A DNA stretch of 7,242 nucleotides from an uncultured Lentisphaeria bacterium (GTDB lineage: Bacteria > Verrucomicrobiota > Lentisphaeria > Victivallales > Victivallaceae). Made by a program: the position numbers and the translations under genes. Numbering within the stretch: position 1 is the stretch's first letter; each line of letters begins with the position of its first letter. Below the pieces are notes generated by a model that saw only the letters and a list, made by a program, of their open reading frames with translations, was not told the DNA's origin and searched no databases. Positions 1 to 4,463 of the stretch are shown here, in pieces. The stretch is from contig CAIJKT010000726.1 of the NCBI GenBank assembly GCA_903821255.1, forward strand, positions 1-7,242, given 5' to 3'.

Positions 1-72
1 ACATTATGGACATTATGGACATTATGGACATTATGGACATTATGGACATTATGGACATTATGGACATTATGG
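1..72. repeat. 9-bp tandem repeat array, at least 8 perfect copies
   Basis: The unit ACATTATGG is repeated eight times without a mismatch from the first base of the window, so the array probably continues to the left. The following bases (acaccattt) look like a decayed ninth unit. One reading frame crosses the array as Ile-Met-Asp repeats and stops with TGA at 111-113. Nothing else in that frame looks protein-like, so I treat the array as non-coding spacer DNA. Slipped-strand replication is the obvious origin, and copy number is likely to vary between strains. Confidence 0.95.
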
Positions 73-94
73 ACACCATTTCGCAGAACCGCTT

Positions 95-130
95 GGTCCT
101 ATGGGGCCTATGAGTCCTATGGGGCCTATG
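95..130. repeat. Four 9-bp units of the type RGKCCTATG
   Basis: Four consecutive 9-mers end in CCTATG: GGTCCTATG, GGGCCTATG, AGTCCTATG and GGGCCTATG. They alternate in an A-B-A-B manner, so the array can also be read as a duplicated 18-mer. The period equals that of the ACATTATGG array 23 bases earlier, but the sequence differs. It lies in the spacer beyond the 3' end of the leftward HTH gene and is not in a convincing reading frame. Confidence 0.85.
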
Positions 131-148
131 GATTCCCGTTCCAGTAAT

Positions 149-177
149 CATTTTGGACATTTTGGACAGTCTTGTCC
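149..177. repeat. Two 9-bp CATTTTGGA units running into a small hairpin
   Basis: CATTTTGGA occurs twice in tandem (149-157, 158-166). It differs from the edge array unit (read as CATTATGGA) by a single base, so it is probably a diverged outlier of the same family. The end of the second unit is part of a 5-bp hairpin, GGACA-GTCT-TGTCC (164-177). No function can be assigned from sequence. Confidence 0.7.
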
Positions 178-193
178 GGAACAATTCTCGAGT

Positions 194-252
194 ATTCTGG
201 CTTCTGCATTCTGTTTTCATTCTGAATTCTGACTCATGGCTTCTGACTTCCT
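194..252. repeat. Degenerate 7-bp (A/C)TTCTGN spacer repeat
   Basis: The hexamer (A/C)TTCTG starts at 194, 201, 208, 219, 226 and 240. The spacings are 7, 7, 11, 7 and 14, so the period is seven bases with one 4-base interruption; CTCATGG at 233-239 is a decayed unit. This is a second family of short repeats in the same spacer, with a different period from the 9-bp arrays. It is non-coding. Confidence 0.75.
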
Positions 253-259
253 GATTTGC

Positions 260-287
260 CCAGCACAACAAACCGGACAGCCGTCCG
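260..287 (-). terminator. Weak hairpin after the leftward HTH gene
   Basis: Directly after the TAA stop of the leftward gene, the minus strand reads CGGAC-GGCT-GTCCG (274-287), a 5-bp GC-rich stem, followed by the T-rich tract GTTTGTTGTG. Position and shape fit a weak intrinsic terminator. The stem is short and the T run is interrupted, so termination strength is doubtful. Confidence 0.4.
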
Positions 288-995
288 TTACAGATCCATT
301 TCGAATATTTCGGCCCGGTCTTTCCAGGCTTTGATCAGATCTGGAGCGTATCTGCCCTTTACCGTCCTGGGAGCTTCGGCGGTGCAGGGAATAGTCGCCT
401 TGCCTTCGGCTTCCGCTTTTTCATTGTATTTTCTTCTTTCCATTTCGGTGAACGTGACCAGCATCATGTCTTCGAATTCCTCGGTCTCTTTTTTGCTGAA
501 TCCGTCCCCGGCATCATTGGGACACATCGACATGTATTCGGCCAGGGCTTGCAGGCCGGCGATTTCCGACGGGTCCAGTTCGGCGGTAACCGCAGGCTGG
601 CGCTTCGGCTTGAGCTCAACTTCAACCACGGGTTCTTTCTCTTCAGCCGGAATTCCTTTCCGCTGGTCGCTGCGTTTCAGCCAGTATTGAATCGCTTTGA
701 GATTGGGAATGGCGTCTTTGACGGTGGTGCGGGTTCTGCCTTCATGATCGGTCACATGGGTGGTGATGGTGTAATTGCCCATCGCCAGTTCCAGCAGACG
801 GTTCTCTACTCTGCCGTCAACGACATCCCGGCCGACCTCAATCGCCTCGGCAAATTCCGGATGCTGCTGTTTATAGTTGTAGAATGATGAACGCGAGATG
901 CCCATTTGGTACGCAATCTGGCGGTCGGTCAGTCCGTCAGATGCAAAATTCATTGCGCGTTCCGGAAAATTTTCGTCGTACTTTGATTCAGCCAT
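288..995 (-). CDS. Phage small-terminase-like helix-turn-helix protein
   Basis: A 235-residue protein. Residues 21-43 form a clear helix-turn-helix (GLTDRQIAYQMGISRSSFY), followed by the HPEFAEAI segment and a helix with VENRLLELAMG at 63-73. After a short beta-like piece there is an AIQYWLKR motif at 101-108. That order (HTH, HPEF, small helical stretch, then A-I-x-x-W-L-K) is the pattern of phage terminase small subunits and the related phBC6A51-type homeodomain-like proteins, which bind packaging sites on phage DNA. Residues 115-235 are acidic and Lys-rich, look partly disordered, and match nothing I recognise. The start is supported by AAGGAGAT seven bases upstream of ATG. No large terminase gene follows; downstream there is only repeat spacer, so this is an orphan or a prophage remnant. 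It could instead be a DNA-binding regulator. It probably shares a transcript with the 28-codon ORF upstream. Confidence 0.8.
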   Translation of the reverse strand: MAESKYDENFPERAMNFASDGLTDRQIAYQMGISRSSFYNYKQQHPEFAEAIEVGRDVVDGRVENRLLELAMGNYTITTHVTDHEGRTRTTVKDAIPNLKAIQYWLKRSDQRKGIPAEEKEPVVEVELKPKRQPAVTAELDPSEIAGLQALAEYMSMCPNDAGDGFSKKETEEFEDMMLVTFTEMERRKYNEKAEAEGKATIPCTAEAPRTVKGRYAPDLIKAWKDRAEIFEMDL

Positions 996-1002
996 GATAC
1001 AT

Positions 1003-1010
1003 ATCTCCTT
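1003..1010 (-). promoter_or_regulatory. Strong ribosome binding site of the terminase-like gene
   Basis: The minus strand reads AAGGAGAT, ending seven bases before the ATG at 995. It is a near-perfect Shine-Dalgarno sequence and settles the start codon. The second copy of the 16-bp inverted repeat begins only six bases further upstream, so folding of that repeat could affect access to this site. Confidence 0.8.
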
Positions 1011-1016
1011 ATTTTG

Positions 1017-1032
1017 TTAAGTATTAACTAAA
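1017..1032. repeat. 16-bp inverted repeat, distal copy
   Basis: TTAAGTATTAACTAAA here is the exact reverse complement of TTTAGTTAATACTTAA at 1139-1154. The copy overlaps the TAA stop of the 28-codon ORF (1024-1026) and lies just upstream of the ribosome binding site of the terminase-like gene. Each copy is itself partly symmetric (TTA-GT / AC-TAA), as expected of a repressor operator. Operator for the adjacent repressor, or RNA pairing partner of the promoter-proximal copy, are the two plausible roles. Confidence 0.75.
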
Positions 1033-1110
1033 CCTGATCGAGAAGCCGCAACCGATTTTTCCGGCGCGTCTACGGGTTGTAACGATGTTTCTTTCTTCAA
1101 GCGCAGTCAT
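1024..1110 (-). CDS. 28-residue small ORF with strong ribosome binding site
   Basis: An ATG at 1110 opens a 28-codon frame ending in TAA at 1024-1026. It is preceded on the minus strand by AAAAAAGGAG with a 5-base gap to the ATG, one of the best ribosome binding sites in the window. The peptide begins MTALEERN and is basic towards the C-terminus (TTRRAGKIGCGFSIRF); it has one Cys and no membrane segment. I recognise no family. It lies between the leftward promoter (1156-1184) and the terminase-like gene, 28 bases from that gene's start, and would be first in the transcript. It may be a real small phage protein, or a leader whose translation affects the next gene. No homologue is known to me, so expression is an inference from the ribosome binding site. 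Confidence 0.5.
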   Translation of the reverse strand: MTALEERNIVTTRRRAGKIGCGFSIRFS

Positions 1111-1138
1111 AAGAACTCCTTTTTTATCTGTTATTTAA

Positions 1139-1154
1139 TTTAGTTAATACTTAA
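1139..1154 (-). promoter_or_regulatory. Operator-like site at the leftward transcription start (16-bp inverted repeat, promoter-proximal copy)
   Basis: On the minus strand this reads TTAAGTATTAACTAAA. It begins one base after the -10 hexamer of the leftward promoter and covers the expected transcription start. A repressor bound here would block initiation. Its perfect inverted copy is at 1017-1032 and a related sequence is at 1254-1269 by the rightward promoter. Identification of the S24-type repressor as the binder is inferred from the arrangement. Confidence 0.55.
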
Positions 1155-1155
1155 T

Positions 1156-1184
1156 ATTATAAATCATATACTAATTAAAAGCAA
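1156..1184 (-). promoter_or_regulatory. Leftward promoter for the small ORF and terminase-like gene
   Basis: On the minus strand, TTGCTT (1184-1179) and TATAAT (1161-1156) are separated by exactly 17 bases. The -10 is a perfect consensus hexamer. Transcription would start near 1149, inside the operator-like repeat, and give a leader of about 40 nt before the 28-codon ORF. Confidence 0.65.
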
Positions 1185-1214
1185 TATATTTTTAAAACTT
1201 TTTTTGGATTTTTA

Positions 1215-1243
1215 TTGAAGTTAAGGATATGCTGTACTATATT
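1215..1243 (+). promoter_or_regulatory. Rightward promoter of the LexA/CI-like repressor
   Basis: TTGAAG (1215-1220) and TATATT (1238-1243) are 17 bases apart. The predicted start near 1250 lies downstream of the in-frame ATG at 1229, which argues that translation begins at the ATG at 1289. The two divergent promoters do not overlap; their -35 boxes are about 30 bases apart, across an A/T-rich stretch. Confidence 0.6.
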
Positions 1244-1253
1244 AGTGGAGAAG

Positions 1254-1269
1254 TTAAGTTAACATTAAA
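1254..1269 (+). promoter_or_regulatory. Operator-like site downstream of the repressor promoter
   Basis: TTAAGTTAACATTAAA matches the 16-bp repeat TTAAGTATTAACTAAA at 11 of 16 positions, with both ends (TTAAGT and TAAA) conserved. It sits about 4 bases after the predicted start of the repressor mRNA, which fits negative autoregulation. The core differs, so affinity could differ from that of the leftward site. Confidence 0.4.
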
Positions 1270-1288
1270 CGTCACCCCGGAGTTGAAA

Positions 1289-2158
1289 ATGGGAAACAAC
1301 GCAAATGGATGGCCGATCATCTCGAAATGGCTCGGAATCAGAGAGAAAAGACAGGCCGACCTGGCCAGACAGCTCAATATTTCTCCATCCGCCATTTCTC
1401 AATTGAAAAAAGGCGATATTCTGTTGAACGCCGGACAAATGGCTGCCGTGCTGGAATATCTTAAAATCAGCGAAGAGGATGTCAGTTTATTCTATACCGA
1501 AGTGTTCAACGCCAGAATGGGGAGCGGCGCCGGGAGCCGGGAGGAGCTGCTCCGGCTGAAAAACAGCAATAAGTTTACGGTTCAGGTCTCGCATCCGGGG
1601 CAGGGCGGCAGCAGGAGCGCCGTTCAGGCGCGTGAGCCGGCCGCACGCTATCAGGTGTCTCCGGCTCCGGCTGATGATGAGGCGGTGGCGGTCAAGCGCG
1701 GTGATCTGCGGGATGTGCCGGTGCTCAGTTTCGCGCAGGCCGCCGGCTATGAACCGGCCATCGAACCGTTTGACGACTTCGCCCGCGACTGTTCCGATGA
1801 GACGGCCATGTTCACCGAAGCGCGCCCCGGCTTTTTTGCACTGCGGGTGGAAGGCGACAGCATGTCGCCGGAATATCCCAACGGCACCATTCTGCTGGTG
1901 GCCGGCGGCGAATACCCGCAGCGCGGCGACATTGTGGTGGCTAAACTGAGTTCCGGTCAGGTGGTGGTCAAGCGCTACAGCCGGAAAGACAATATCATCA
2001 AACTGGAATCGGAAAATCCGAACGGCATGAATTTTTCCTGGCACTGCAAGGAAGACGCCGGCTATGTGCTGTGGATGTATCCGGTCATCGAAGTCACCCT
2101 GAAGCTCCGCAACCGCCGCTGGGAGCGCGCCCGCAACGGCTTCTCCGTCGCGGAATAA
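1289..2158 (+). CDS. LexA/CI-like self-cleaving transcriptional repressor (XRE HTH plus S24 peptidase)
   Basis: A 289-residue protein of the phage CI/LexA type. Residues about 12-58 form a helix-turn-helix (QADLARQLNISPSAISQLKK at 22-41). A low-complexity linker follows (about 75-140), then an S24 peptidase domain. The catalytic pair is Ser191 in GDSM (189-192) and Lys228 in VVVKRY; their 37-residue spacing equals that of LexA and UmuD. An Ala152-Gly153 bond in AQAAGY, 39 residues before the Ser, is the expected self-cleavage site. These proteins repress lysis or stress genes and cut themselves when RecA filaments form after DNA damage. I chose ATG 1289, not the in-frame ATG 1229, because GGAG lies six bases upstream and the predicted transcription start lies between the two. 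The last ~130 bp are duplicated downstream. Divergence from phage-like genes suggests it is the lysogeny switch of a prophage remnant. Confidence 0.9.
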   Translation: MGNNANGWPIISKWLGIREKRQADLARQLNISPSAISQLKKGDILLNAGQMAAVLEYLKISEEDVSLFYTEVFNARMGSGAGSREELLRLKNSNKFTVQVSHPGQGGSRSAVQAREPAARYQVSPAPADDEAVAVKRGDLRDVPVLSFAQAAGYEPAIEPFDDFARDCSDETAMFTEARPGFFALRVEGDSMSPEYPNGTILLVAGGEYPQRGDIVVAKLSSGQVVVKRYSRKDNIIKLESENPNGMNFSWHCKEDAGYVLWMYPVIEVTLKLRNRRWERARNGFSVAE

Positions 2159-2163
2159 GGCGG
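2029..2163 (+). repeat. Direct repeat copy 1: 3' end of the repressor gene
   Basis: This segment, covering the last 43 codons of the repressor and its stop, recurs at 2647-2779. Across about 130 aligned bases I count three substitutions (2035 T to C, 2120 T to C, 2157 A to G) and one deleted base (T2100), plus one gap near the far end. Homology stops abruptly at the left end, so the duplication has a sharp boundary. The high identity indicates a recent event or gene conversion. Confidence 0.9.
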
Positions 2164-2220
2164 TTAACAGGCGAGCAGATCGGAACTGCAAATGATGCCG
2201 GCACATAAAAATTCTGGTAA

Positions 2221-2264
2221 TATCGCATTGCTGTATTGACAATATAGCATATATGCGATAATAT
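2221..2264 (+). promoter_or_regulatory. Strong promoter with overlapping dyad operators for the XRE gene
   Basis: TTGACA (2236-2241) and TAATAT (2259-2264) are separated by exactly 17 bases, the best promoter in the window. Three symmetric elements overlap it: TATCGCAT (2221-2228) with ATGCGATA (2253-2260); a 21-base dyad with arms TGCTGTATTG and CAATATAGCA and one mismatch (2229-2249); and the perfect palindrome GCATATATGC (2247-2256). Dyads over the -35 and -10 boxes are usual for autoregulated antitoxin-type HTH proteins, so the protein encoded just downstream probably binds here. Confidence 0.65.
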
Positions 2265-2291
2265 ATTTATTGAGCAAACAAGGCATGCGAC

Positions 2292-2342
2292 GTGAGTAAA
2301 AAAATATATGTTCCGGTCAGGATGAATGAATACCATGAATGA
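2292..2342 (+). CDS. Possible 16-residue ORF overlapping the XRE start
   Basis: A GTG at 2292 opens a 16-codon frame (MSKKIYVPVRMNEYHE) that stops with TGA at 2340-2342, inside the XRE gene in another frame. AAGG lies several bases upstream. The ORF overlaps both candidate XRE start codons (2326 and 2335), so its translation could be coupled to that gene. It could also be the last trace of a toxin gene that once preceded the antitoxin, but it is too short to show homology. It may equally be chance. Confidence 0.25.
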   Translation: MSKKIYVPVRMNEYHE

Positions 2343-2637
2343 AAAAACAATTAAAAAGCTCAGGGCTGAACATTTGCGGCAGTCCGACTCTATCCGCAAA
2401 TTGCCGGACTATGCGCGGCAAACTACGGAATTCAGCATCGAATACAATATTGCTCAGGAATTGCACCGCGCCAGGCAGCACGCCGGCATTTCACAGGCGG
2501 AACTGGCAAAACGCCTTAAAACGACGCAGTCCGTTATTTCCCGTCTGGAAAGCGGACGCGCTAATATTTCCGTTGCCAAACTCAACGAATACGCAATTGC
2601 CTGCGGCGGTCACTTGCAGGTGAAAATCACCGCATGA
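2326..2637 (+). CDS. XRE-family HTH protein, HigA-like antitoxin type, without a toxin
   Basis: A 103-residue protein. The N-terminal 40 residues are charged and helical. Residues about 42-97 are a canonical XRE/Cro helix-turn-helix: IAQELHRARQHAGISQAELA, then TTQSVISRLESGRANISVAK, with recognition helix near 67-75. Size and layout match HigA-type antitoxins that partner HigB/RelE-family mRNA interferases and repress their own operon. AGGA at 2319-2322 precedes the ATG at 2326 by only three bases; the in-frame ATG at 2335 has a 12-base gap, so either may be used. HigB genes normally lie directly upstream, but here only the promoter and a 16-codon ORF are present; downstream is a dead fragment of the repressor gene. 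It is therefore an orphan antitoxin-like regulator, possibly left after toxin loss. The gene lies between two direct repeats. Confidence 0.8.
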   Translation: MNTMNEKTIKKLRAEHLRQSDSIRKLPDYARQTTEFSIEYNIAQELHRARQHAGISQAELAKRLKTTQSVISRLESGRANISVAKLNEYAIACGGHLQVKITA

Positions 2638-2655
2638 GAAAGTCGGGAATTTCTC
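2636..2655 (+). other. Small hairpin at the XRE stop and repeat junction
   Basis: GAGAAA (2636-2641) pairs with TTTCTC (2650-2655) over an 8-base loop, covering the XRE stop codon and the first bases of repeat copy 2. The T-to-C change at 2653, relative to copy 1, completes the stem. No T-tract follows, so it is not a classic terminator; it might protect the 3' end or be incidental. Confidence 0.3.
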
Positions 2656-2779
2656 CTGGCACTGCAAGGAAGACGCCGGCTATGTGCTGTGGATGTATCC
2701 GGTCATCGAAGTCACCCGAAGCTCCGCAACCGCCGCCGGGAGCGCGCCCGCAACGGCTTCTCCGTCGCGGAATGAGCGG
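2647..2779 (+). pseudogene. Broken duplicate of the repressor gene 3' end (direct repeat copy 2)
   Basis: The sequence repeats 2029-2163 almost exactly, starting at the codons for N-F-S-W-H and running past the stop. A one-base deletion after 2717 shifts the frame before the last 20 codons; the original stop TAA has become TGA. No start codon or ribosome binding site precedes it, and the frame differs from that of the XRE gene 10 bases upstream. It is a non-functional fragment. It lies tail-to-tail with the AraC-type gene, so it may mark where the repressor gene originally ended before the XRE cassette arrived. Confidence 0.9.
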
Positions 2780-2805
2780 CGCTTGCGGTTGCATAAATTC
2801 TTTCA

Positions 2806-3606
2806 TTACGGGTTCTTTGGCTGAAAATATTTCCCGGGTGTTCTGCCCAGGGATTTTCTGAACATTTCAATGAAGGCGCTGAGGCTTTGATAGCCCAGGT
2901 CGAGATATATTGACGATACCGGTTCGCCCTGTTCCAGGCGGTTGACCGCTTCCAGCAGCCGCAATTGCTGCCGCCAGTCGCCGAAAGTCATGCCGGTTTC
3001 CTTCACGAATAATCTGGCCAGTGTTCTGGGCGTGGTAAAAACCTGACGGGCCCACTGCGCCAGCGTGCGCGGATTTCCCGGCATTGCCAGCAGCGCGTCA
3101 GTCACCTGACGCACCCGGTCATCATGCGGCAAAGGCAAACCCAGCGGAACCGGTTTCAGATGCCGCAATTCATCCAGAATCACCATCATGATGCGCCATT
3201 CAGCGCTGCCGGCAGAATAATTCTCATCAACAGTCATCGCCCGCAGAATTAATTCGCGCAGCAGCGGCGGGACATCGACCACACAGCACGATTCCGGAAA
3301 TCCGTTAATTGCAGAAGGATCAATAAACAAGTTGCGCACAGAAACTGCTGCCGGGAAATAAACCTGATGTTCGATTAACGGCGGCATCCATACTGCCTGT
3401 GACGGCGGCACGAACCAGATGCCGGTTGCGCAATTGACCCGCATCACCCCTTTGCTGGCGTAAATCAACTGTCCGCGCGGATGGGCATGCGGTGCGGCGC
3501 AACCGGCATTTTTAACTTCCATTGCCAGTGGAATGACCGGATGCTTCGGGTCAAGTCTGAACCCGATCTCTACCGGCGGCAAATTTGTCATTTTTGCGAT
3601 ATTCAT
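2806..3606 (-). CDS. AraC-family regulator with cupin-like sensor domain (NimR/YeaM-like)
   Basis: A 266-residue cytoplasmic DNA-binding regulator, counted from ATG 3606. The N-terminal half is a small beta-barrel sensor of the cupin type: PHAHPRGQL with His40 and His42, then GIWFVPPSQAVWMPP near 62-76. The C-terminal ~100 residues hold the two AraC helix-turn-helices: about 179-200 (PRTLAQWARQVFTTPRTLAR) and 228-252 (EPVSSIYLDLGYQSLSAF), ending in the family signature GRTPGKYF at 254-261. The architecture resembles E. coli NimR/YeaM, which controls an exporter. A TTG at 3612 and an ATG at 3591 are alternative starts; none has a clear Shine-Dalgarno sequence. The gene is divergent from a methyltransferase, which it probably controls along with itself. 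The ligand is unknown. Confidence 0.88.
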   Translation of the reverse strand: MNIAKMTNLPPVEIGFRLDPKHPVIPLAMEVKNAGCAAPHAHPRGQLIYASKGVMRVNCATGIWFVPPSQAVWMPPLIEHQVYFPAAVSVRNLFIDPSAINGFPESCCVVDVPPLLRELILRAMTVDENYSAGSAEWRIMMVILDELRHLKPVPLGLPLPHDDRVRQVTDALLAMPGNPRTLAQWARQVFTTPRTLARLFVKETGMTFGDWRQQLRLLEAVNRLEQGEPVSSIYLDLGYQSLSAFIEMFRKSLGRTPGKYFQPKNP

Positions 3607-3612
3607 TGTCAA

Positions 3613-3641
3613 AATATAGCAAGAAGGACAGTATATTCCAA
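3613..3641 (-). promoter_or_regulatory. Promoter of the AraC-type regulator
   Basis: On the minus strand, TTGGAA (3641-3636) and TATATT (3618-3613) are 17 bases apart. The predicted start falls within a few bases of ATG 3606. If real, that ATG would be read from an almost leaderless mRNA, or translation would start at ATG 3591 after a leader of about 15 nt. Either fits the missing ribosome binding site. Confidence 0.5.
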
Positions 3642-3650
3642 TGTATATTC
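3631..3650. promoter_or_regulatory. Direct repeat in the divergent AraC/methyltransferase promoter region
   Basis: GTATATTC occurs at 3631-3638 and 3643-3650, a 12-base step, in the 77-bp gap between the two divergent genes. AraC-family proteins bind direct repeats, so this is the natural candidate site for the adjacent regulator. The first copy overlaps the -35 box of the regulator gene, consistent with autorepression. AT-rich sequence of this kind can repeat by chance. Confidence 0.35.
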
Positions 3651-3683
3651 ATTATAACCCATTAAATTAAGGAAATTAACGCA

Positions 3684-4460
3684 ATGAAAAAGAATGTTTC
3701 ATCCGGGCATGACCGGGAAATTATTGATCAATTCACCAAACAGGCGGAACCATTCGCAAAATTGGCCGGGCATGCGGATTCCATGAATCTGCTGGCTGCT
3801 GTTGCCGCCGTCAACCGCCATGATAAAGTGCTTGATGTTGCCTGCGGACCGGGGCTGGTCGCCTGCTTTTTCGCGGAACATGCCGGACATGTCACCGGCA
3901 TTGATATCACGGAAGCAATGATCGCTGCCGCGGAAAAGCGGCAGCAGGAGCATGGATTGACCAATATGAGCTGGAACGTCGGCGATGCCTGTCCGCTGCC
4001 TTATGACGGCGGCGCTTTTTCAATCGTAATCACCCGCTACAGCTTTCACCATTTCTTAAATCCGGAAACTGTACTCAGGGAGATGATAAGGGTTTGCAAA
4101 CCTGGCGGAACCGTAATCGCGGCGGACGTCGCCATTGCTCCGGAATGTGCCGGATATTATGATGGTATGGAAAAACTCCGCGATCCTTCGCATGTCAGGG
4201 CGCTGACCGTGATGGAGTTTATGGCCATGTTCCAGTATTCCGGTTTGACCGGATTGCGGCAGGAAAGTTATTCCGTGGAAATGGAACTGGAAGCGCAACT
4301 GGCGGCATCATTTCCACCGCCGGGCGGCAAAGATAAGCTCCGGGCGATGTTCAAGTCGGATATCGGCCGGAACCGGATGGGAGTCCGTGCCGAAACGCGT
4401 GACGGCAAAATCTACTATTGCTATCCGATTACTGTTCTCGCCGGAAAAAAGCCGCAGTAA
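3684..4460 (+). CDS. Class I SAM-dependent methyltransferase (UbiE/Methyltransf_11 type)
   Basis: A 258-residue soluble enzyme with the Rossmann-fold methyltransferase motifs in order. Motif I, VLDVACGPG (49-57), is the glycine-rich SAM-binding loop; the acidic end of strand 2 is Asp74 in GIDIT. NVGDACPLPY (98-107) carries the residues contacting the adenine. ITRYSFHHF (116-124) is motif IV, and LREMIRVCKPGG (131-142) is the conserved helix and turn of the UbiE-like group. Residues 150-258 form a substrate-side region I cannot assign. AAGGA ten bases before the ATG supports the start. It is divergent from the AraC-type regulator and has no downstream partner, so it looks like a single inducible enzyme. 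The acceptor could be a small metabolite or toxic compound; sequence does not decide this. No damaged motif is seen. Confidence 0.88.
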   Translation: MKKNVSSGHDREIIDQFTKQAEPFAKLAGHADSMNLLAAVAAVNRHDKVLDVACGPGLVACFFAEHAGHVTGIDITEAMIAAAEKRQQEHGLTNMSWNVGDACPLPYDGGAFSIVITRYSFHHFLNPETVLREMIRVCKPGGTVIAADVAIAPECAGYYDGMEKLRDPSHVRALTVMEFMAMFQYSGLTGLRQESYSVEMELEAQLAASFPPPGGKDKLRAMFKSDIGRNRMGVRAETRDGKIYYCYPITVLAGKKPQ

Positions 4461-4463
4461 GGA

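Noticed and set aside
1..72. CRISPR array
   Set aside because: The repeats are 9 bp, contiguous and without spacers, so they are simple tandem repeats.
256..690. 144-codon plus-strand ORF opposite the terminase-like gene
   Set aside because: It is antisense to a gene with a recognised HTH fold and a strong ribosome binding site; its own translation is Ser-rich and matches nothing.
1017..1154. A miniature transposable element with 16-bp terminal inverted repeats ending in TTAA
   Set aside because: No target duplication outside the repeats is seen, and the repeats coincide with a promoter start and a ribosome binding region, so operators or RNA pairing explain them better.
1229..1288. N-terminal extension of the repressor from ATG 1229
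   Set aside because: AAGGAT abuts the ATG with almost no gap, the predicted promoter lies over it, and the helix-turn-helix begins after ATG 1289, which has a proper ribosome binding site.
1487..2242. 251-codon minus-strand ORF across the repressor gene
   Set aside because: It is the antisense shadow of the S24 peptidase domain, whose catalytic motifs are on the plus strand; its His/Arg-rich composition is typical of such shadows.
1950..2321. 12-base match GTTCCGGTCAGG at 1950-1961 and 2310-2321
   Set aside because: About one 12-base match of this length is expected by chance in a window this size, and the flanks do not align.
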